Shown: positions 60,217 to 64,000 of the stretch, in pieces
Layout of the letters: the number at the start of each line of letters is the position of its first letter
Numbering within the stretch: the first letter of the stretch is position 1
Source: Chytridium lagenaria
Lineage: Eukaryota; Chytridiomycota; Chytridiomycetes; Chytridiales; Chytridiaceae
Length of the DNA: 64,000 nt
Direction of reading: 5' to 3'
NCBI GenBank assembly: GCA_025449115.1
Contig: JAHLKC010000023.1
Coordinates: 310,001-374,000, forward strand
The notes under the pieces: model-generated
Told to the model about the DNA's origin: nothing
The model's input: the letters and a program-made list of their open reading frames with translations, nothing else
Database searches by the model: none
Position numbers and translations under genes: made by a program

Positions 60217-61924
60217 TGCGTTGATTTAATACCGTATCAAATCCTCTAAGAACTAGTGGATAAGGGAAATTACTTGAGCAATATGACGTGTGAAAGAGTC
60301 TAGCTTTTGGACACACCGATTACAACAGCCAACAACATATTATTTCCATATATTTTTTACTACTATTTGAATTTTATCCGTTTTCCTGTGCTTTCATATC
60401 CTCTTTGTTTTTCTCTTATCATCTTGTTGCATTCTATATTCTTTATTAGACATAGTACCCAACGCCTTGTTTATCCGCGTCCTTTTTTTCCTCAGTTCTC
60501 ATCCATTGTATTATTTCTTTTCTACTCATCCTCCTTTTTTCTTGTTTGAGTACGTCCTCTTGATGTAAAGCGCACTTTTTACACCTAGTCAATGGATACG
60601 AAAAGAATATTTTAAACCACAATTTTGAGATCCATTTCCTCTATTGCTTGATTATTTCATCCTTTGTCTCGTAGCAACGGAAATGGATCCTATACCTTGG
60701 GGTATATGTTCTAAGTTTGAGAGAGGAAAGAAGGAGAAGGTGCTGACGACCTCCCAGCGTGTCGTGTGTTCATTTTGGTGTTTATTTGGTTTGATTTTAG
60801 CTGGAGCAACATTTAACCCTTGCAGGCAAGAGCGGCAAAAACCCAGGTCCCCCAAGAGGCCATCCACGACCTCCACGGCTATCCGCCGCATCCACATTTA
60901 CATCCAAATCTACCCCGTCCCTAAGAAGACTGCCTTCATCGCTGAGCAATAAGCAGTCCACTTGGTTCCACACAGTCTAGAAGTCCTACAAAGACACAAC
61001 TCCCAACCTGCGCAAGCTCATTAATTCATACCTTGTCTTACGTGATGCTCACGAACGTCACATTGTTCCGTTATGAGCTTATCGCGGGGACGTTTCCTTA
61101 TGTGTACCTAACTTGTTTTCGTCGGTGAAAAAAAAGCTAGGTTCCTTCCGCTTGTTTTTATGAAGGATCAAGAGTGAACTTCCAACGGTTTTGAGGACCG
61201 CGTATAAAAACCTACCCATTCTTCCACATTATTGACTTTTAGTTCCTCTTGAGAGCATTGAAGATAACGCACCTTTTCGTCATTTCGCCAGAAAGATAGT
61301 ACAGCTGATTTTAAGGGACTCTCGCCGGAATTCTTTTTCTTTTCTTCGTTTCATGATCTGTTCATTTCATTTTAACATAACTTTGTTTCTCTTTAAGGAT
61401 ATTTTATTTTATTTTTCATACCAGTACATATGCCGAATTCGTATTATTCTCGTTCCTTCTTTCTTCGATGAAGCCGTGCTGCATGGCCGTTTCGATATTT
61501 TTTTCTTCTCCTCTAATCGGCCTCTCGTTGACGAGCTAATTTTCGTAGAGCCTTTGCATGTTTAACTCTTATCTCTTTATTTCTTTCATCTTTTCCAGAC
61601 TTACGCGTAATCCTAACTTTACTTAAGTATTACCTTTATCTGTGAGATTTAGTTGCTCCGTTTGTGTGTTCTATAAGACCTTTGTTCCAACTCTTCCTCC
61701 ATATGGTGATGAAGGGAAGAATGCTTACGTTTGTTAAAAGGTAGGTGTTGCATGGCATGCCCAATTATTCTGCATATCATCGCCTCCATCGCAACTGCAG
61801 ACATCAGAAGTAGCCAAAGCAAAAAAATTAAAAATCATATATTCAATGGTCAAACCCAAACCCTCCCAACACCACACGCACCACCACCATTCGCATCTCC
61901 CTTATCGTTATCCCGAATCTGATC
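60217..61924. other. 1.7 kb intergenic region
   Basis: 3' flank of copy B and 5' flank of the coiled-coil gene. A frame at 60644-60952 has a possible acceptor at 60824 but no recognisable protein. Mostly T-rich. Confidence 0.45.
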
Positions 61925-62384
61925 ATGGCTTCACCCATTCCATCCATCCCTCCACGTCCAATACCTACAGACCTCAGGTGCCATCGCATGGCCAACCGCA
62001 AGGCAGCAGCAGCTCAGCTACACACAGCAGGTTGATATGCAAGGCCTCCTTGTCGACAAGACGCTGGATGCGCAGTCAGAGTTAGTGAGGGTGACGCAGC
62101 AGGCTGCTAGTGCGGCGATATTGGCCCACGGTTTGCGCAACAGGCTGGAGAACAAACTAAACAGTACTGACCAAAAACTCGATAACGTCAACTTGGAATT
62201 CGAGAGAGCCGACAAGAAAGCAACTCACCTCATCCAACTAAACAACCGCCCCTTCTTCATTAATGTTGGATTGAAAGTCGCAAAAGCCTCAGAAGCTACG
62301 AATTGCAACGACAACCTCGGCAACAAGGCGCGCAAACCACGTCCGGCTCCACGTCCTTCCCTTCCTTATAGTACTTCTGGTTAG
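61925..62384 (+). CDS. Coiled-coil protein, SNARE-like heptads
   Basis: ATG at 61925 (MASPIPSIPPRPIPTD) opens in one frame; another frame from 62037 carries the better sequence: VDKTLDAQSELVRVTQQAAS, then LRNRLENKLNSTDQKLDNVN and LEFERADKKATHLIQ. The heptad pattern with a central Gln recalls a SNARE motif, but there is no membrane anchor; the C-terminus is KARKPRPAPRPSLPYSTSG. One missing base near 62020 could join the two frames. Classification is tentative. Confidence 0.4.
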
Positions 62385-62717
62385 ATCTAGGCGGTGACGC
62401 TCCGCCTCCCCAAGAAACCCTTGGCGCGCCAGATCAAGTCATGAACCTTTTCCATAGTAGATTAAAGCAAAAGTTGGACCCGAGAAGAGCAAGAACGGTC
62501 AAAGGGTTATGAGCGGGGGATTGATGAAAGGTTGGATCAGTCAGATCTGCGTTGGATAGTATGAAGTTTTCGGGGTTGGCGATTGGGCAGGAGACGCAAA
62601 GGCAAAATGAGCACTTGATCAGCCAAATGTGAACAGCAAGGCTTAAGGCTAAAGATACAACGAAAATCACTGTTGATAGTATATATAACTTCTTAAATAT
62701 CACGTGATATCAACACA
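62385..62717. other. Intergenic before the tRNA cluster
   Basis: No gene seen; a minus-strand frame with hydrophobic residues is not supported. Confidence 0.5.
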
Positions 62718-62789
62718 TCCCAGTTAGTATAGTGGCTAGTATCCGACCCTGTCACGGTTGAGACCCGGGTTCAATTCCCGGACTGGGAG
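62718..62789 (+). tRNA. tRNA-Asp (GTC)
   Basis: Cloverleaf with acceptor TCCCAGT/ACTGGGA, anticodon loop CTGTCAC (GTC) and T-arm CCGGGTTCAATTCCCGG. Discriminator base G as expected for Asp. Confidence 0.95.
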
Positions 62790-62816
62790 CTCGTGTGGCA
62801 ACGCACACCTTCAACA

Positions 62817-62888
62817 GAACTCATAGCTCAGTGGTAGAGCGGCAGATTGCAGACCTGCAGGTCACCGGATCAACCCCGGTTGGGTTCT
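62817..62888 (+). tRNA. tRNA-Cys (GCA)
   Basis: Acceptor GAACTCA/TGGGTTC, D-arm AGCTCAGTGGTAGAGC, anticodon loop TTGCAGA (GCA), T-arm with ATCAACCCCGGT. Discriminator T, consistent with Cys. Confidence 0.93.
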
Positions 62889-62892
62889 TTTA

Positions 62893-62964
62893 GGTTTCAT
62901 AGTGTAGTGGTTAGCACATCGGTTTTTGATACCGGTAACCCGAGTTCGAATCTCGGTGAGACCT
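62893..62964 (+). tRNA. tRNA-Gln (TTG)
   Basis: Acceptor GGTTTCA/TGAGACC, anticodon loop TTTTGAT (TTG), T-arm CGAGTTCGAATCTCG. Confidence 0.93.
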
Positions 62965-62971
62965 TTATAAC

Positions 62972-63071
62972 TCTCGGATAGTGTAGTGGTTATCACGTAT
63001 CCTTCACATGCTCATGAGTAATCGTGAGCTGAGATCGGATAAGGCCCCGGGTTCAATCCCCGGTCTGAGAA
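62972..63071 (+). tRNA. tRNA-Val (CAC) with a 27-base intron
   Basis: Acceptor TCTCGGA/TCTGAGA, anticodon stem TATCC/GGATA, loop TTCACA-C with anticodon CAC (63005-63007). The intron 63009-63035 is inserted after position 37, the standard nuclear site. T-arm CCGGGTTCAATCCCCGG. Confidence 0.92.
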
Positions 63072-63383
63072 TTAAGCCTTTTTTAACTCGTACAGAAATC
63101 CTTTTTTCCTGCAACCTACTGAGCTCCGCCGATAAACCTCTTGTATACGATCATGTAAAAGTTGATATCCTCTTAACCTCTGGATGCGGTCATAAGCAAA
63201 TGGTTGAACACAAAGATCACGATAATGCTTGACGCGAGAAAACGCTACAAATGAAATGCCGATCGTCTTCTCAACAATGTCACCGATATCAACAACATCC
63301 TTGGACAATGTCTGCCCTTGCGACTTATGAATTGTCATCGCGTAGGCAAGCCGCAGCGGGAATTGCGTTCTATGGCACTTGTA
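63072..63383 (-). pseudogene. PIF1-like helicase C-terminal fragment, probably Helitron-derived
   Basis: The frame reads FPLRLAYAMTIHKSQGQTL, then VDIGDIVEKTIGISFVAFSR and VKHYRDLCVQPFAYDR. These are the last motifs (V and VI) of PIF1-family helicases such as those of Helitron elements. The N-terminal helicase motifs are missing; a stop or frame change lies at about 63383. It ends at the tRNA cluster. A real truncated element or the edge of a longer one beyond the window are both possible. Confidence 0.65.
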
Positions 63384-64000
63384 ATGTCAAGGAACGGGTG
63401 CCGTGACAGGTAAGCCTGACTCGCTGTGCTGGGACCGCTTTTAGGACGGTGGAGGTGGCGAGATGGGATCAAACTATGTATAGGGGCGATGAACGCGCGT
63501 AGTGAATAAAGAACGTATTTATTGCAAAACCGCCTTTACAAAGTGTACCCTCTCGAGACGTCCTCTAAAACAGGTAAAATTCCCCCTTCCTCCCCCTAGA
63601 CACATCCAGGAAACCGCTCAACAAACAAGCACCCCGTTCCTAGCGTCACCAGAAGACAAAAGGTATTTCCAAGAAAAGACACTCCCTCCTAAGACACTCT
63701 CCAAGCGCAGACACGGAAATACTAACTTCTTGTCCACTATGGGCCCTCTCGTTACGCGTCACGCTACAATACACGCGTTACAGACGCGTCGTCGCGTGAA
63801 GACACGTTACGAAAACCCCCCAAAACGCGCCTAACACCCTATAGACACGCCCATCCCTTCACATCTGATGAACCCCTCTCAGCCCTACTAAAAATTATTT
63901 TGGATTTTTTGACCACTTTTCGGACAACTTGAGTTAAGACCGCAGTCTCAAATTTAACCCAAGTTGTCCAAAATGCATAATTAAAATCCTGGAACGTGCG
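63384..64000. other. Unassigned flank with inverted repeat
   Basis: No gene recognised. Possibly more of the transposable element that supplied the helicase fragment. Confidence 0.4.
63917..63973. repeat. Near-perfect inverted repeat
   Basis: ttttcggacaacttgagtta at 63917-63936 faces taacccaagttgtccaaaa at 63955-63973 with two mismatches and about 18 bases between. It could be a hairpin or the end of a DNA element. Confidence 0.75.

Noticed and set aside
63008..63232. Short plus-strand frame of 74 codons
   Set aside because: It begins inside the tRNA-Val intron and overlaps the helicase fragment.
1..64000. CRISPR array or bacterial operon structure
   Set aside because: No regularly spaced identical repeats with unique spacers; all repeats found are coding or microsatellite.

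Overview
The window looks like nuclear DNA of an early-diverging fungus, most likely a chytrid. Genes are split by short GT-AG introns of about 35-90 bases. The splicing, replication, secretion and tRNA-modification genes are fungal or opisthokont in type. Two genes encode 28-residue ankyrin-type repeat proteins of a style I associate with chytrids. A complete U6 snRNA and four nuclear tRNA genes, one with an intron at 37/38, confirm a eukaryotic nuclear chromosome. The phylum is inferred from gene style only.

Layout. 1-2957: a partial minus-strand Ser/Pro/Gln-rich ORF and a SETD6/Rkm4-type SET methyltransferase. 3452-5070: two tandem copies of a very cysteine-rich protein, the first broken. 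5191-8817 (minus): a four-helix membrane protein and a PacC/Rim101-like zinc-finger factor. 10448-13689: three poorly recognised genes, one a single-pass surface protein. 14300-15720 (minus): a nucleotide-sugar/triose-phosphate type transporter. 16910-18715: casein kinase I. 19936-23429 (minus): a C2H2 factor and an ankyrin-repeat protein. 24528-25092: a small secreted protein. 27846-29191: a second PacC-like factor. 30348-31656: an intronless helical protein. 32144-35016: CDC45. 37783-40514: a Pus1-type pseudouridine synthase with an altered catalytic motif. 41329-41459: U6 snRNA followed by a diverged copy of its 3' half. 42437-47524 (minus): a large multi-exon secretory protein. 48485-50163: a kinase-like fragment head-to-head with a Bos1/membrin SNARE. 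50685-53099 (minus): a Sec2/Rabin8-type GEF. 53748-55166 (minus): a second ankyrin protein. 56592-60216: a divergent pair of secreted ADP-ribosyltransferase-like proteins with long lysine-rich tails. 61925-62384: a coiled-coil protein. 62718-63071: the tRNA cluster. 63072-63383 (minus): a PIF1-like helicase fragment, with an inverted repeat near the window end.

Most long genes carry single-base frameshifts. Where the repair is obvious, in at least seven genes, it is one missing base in a homopolymer run, including in the highly conserved casein kinase I. I therefore read most breaks as assembly or sequencing deletions rather than gene decay, and coordinates are given for whole genes across such breaks. 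The clear exception is the first cysteine-rich copy, which also has an in-frame stop.

The genes do not form one pathway. Housekeeping genes (CDC45, CK1, Bos1, Sec2-like, Pus1-like) are interleaved with lineage-specific ones. The most unusual locus is the ADP-ribosyltransferase-like pair: two secreted proteins with an R / S-T-S / E arrangement, a shared intron position, and histone-H1-like tails built from unrelated tandem repeats.
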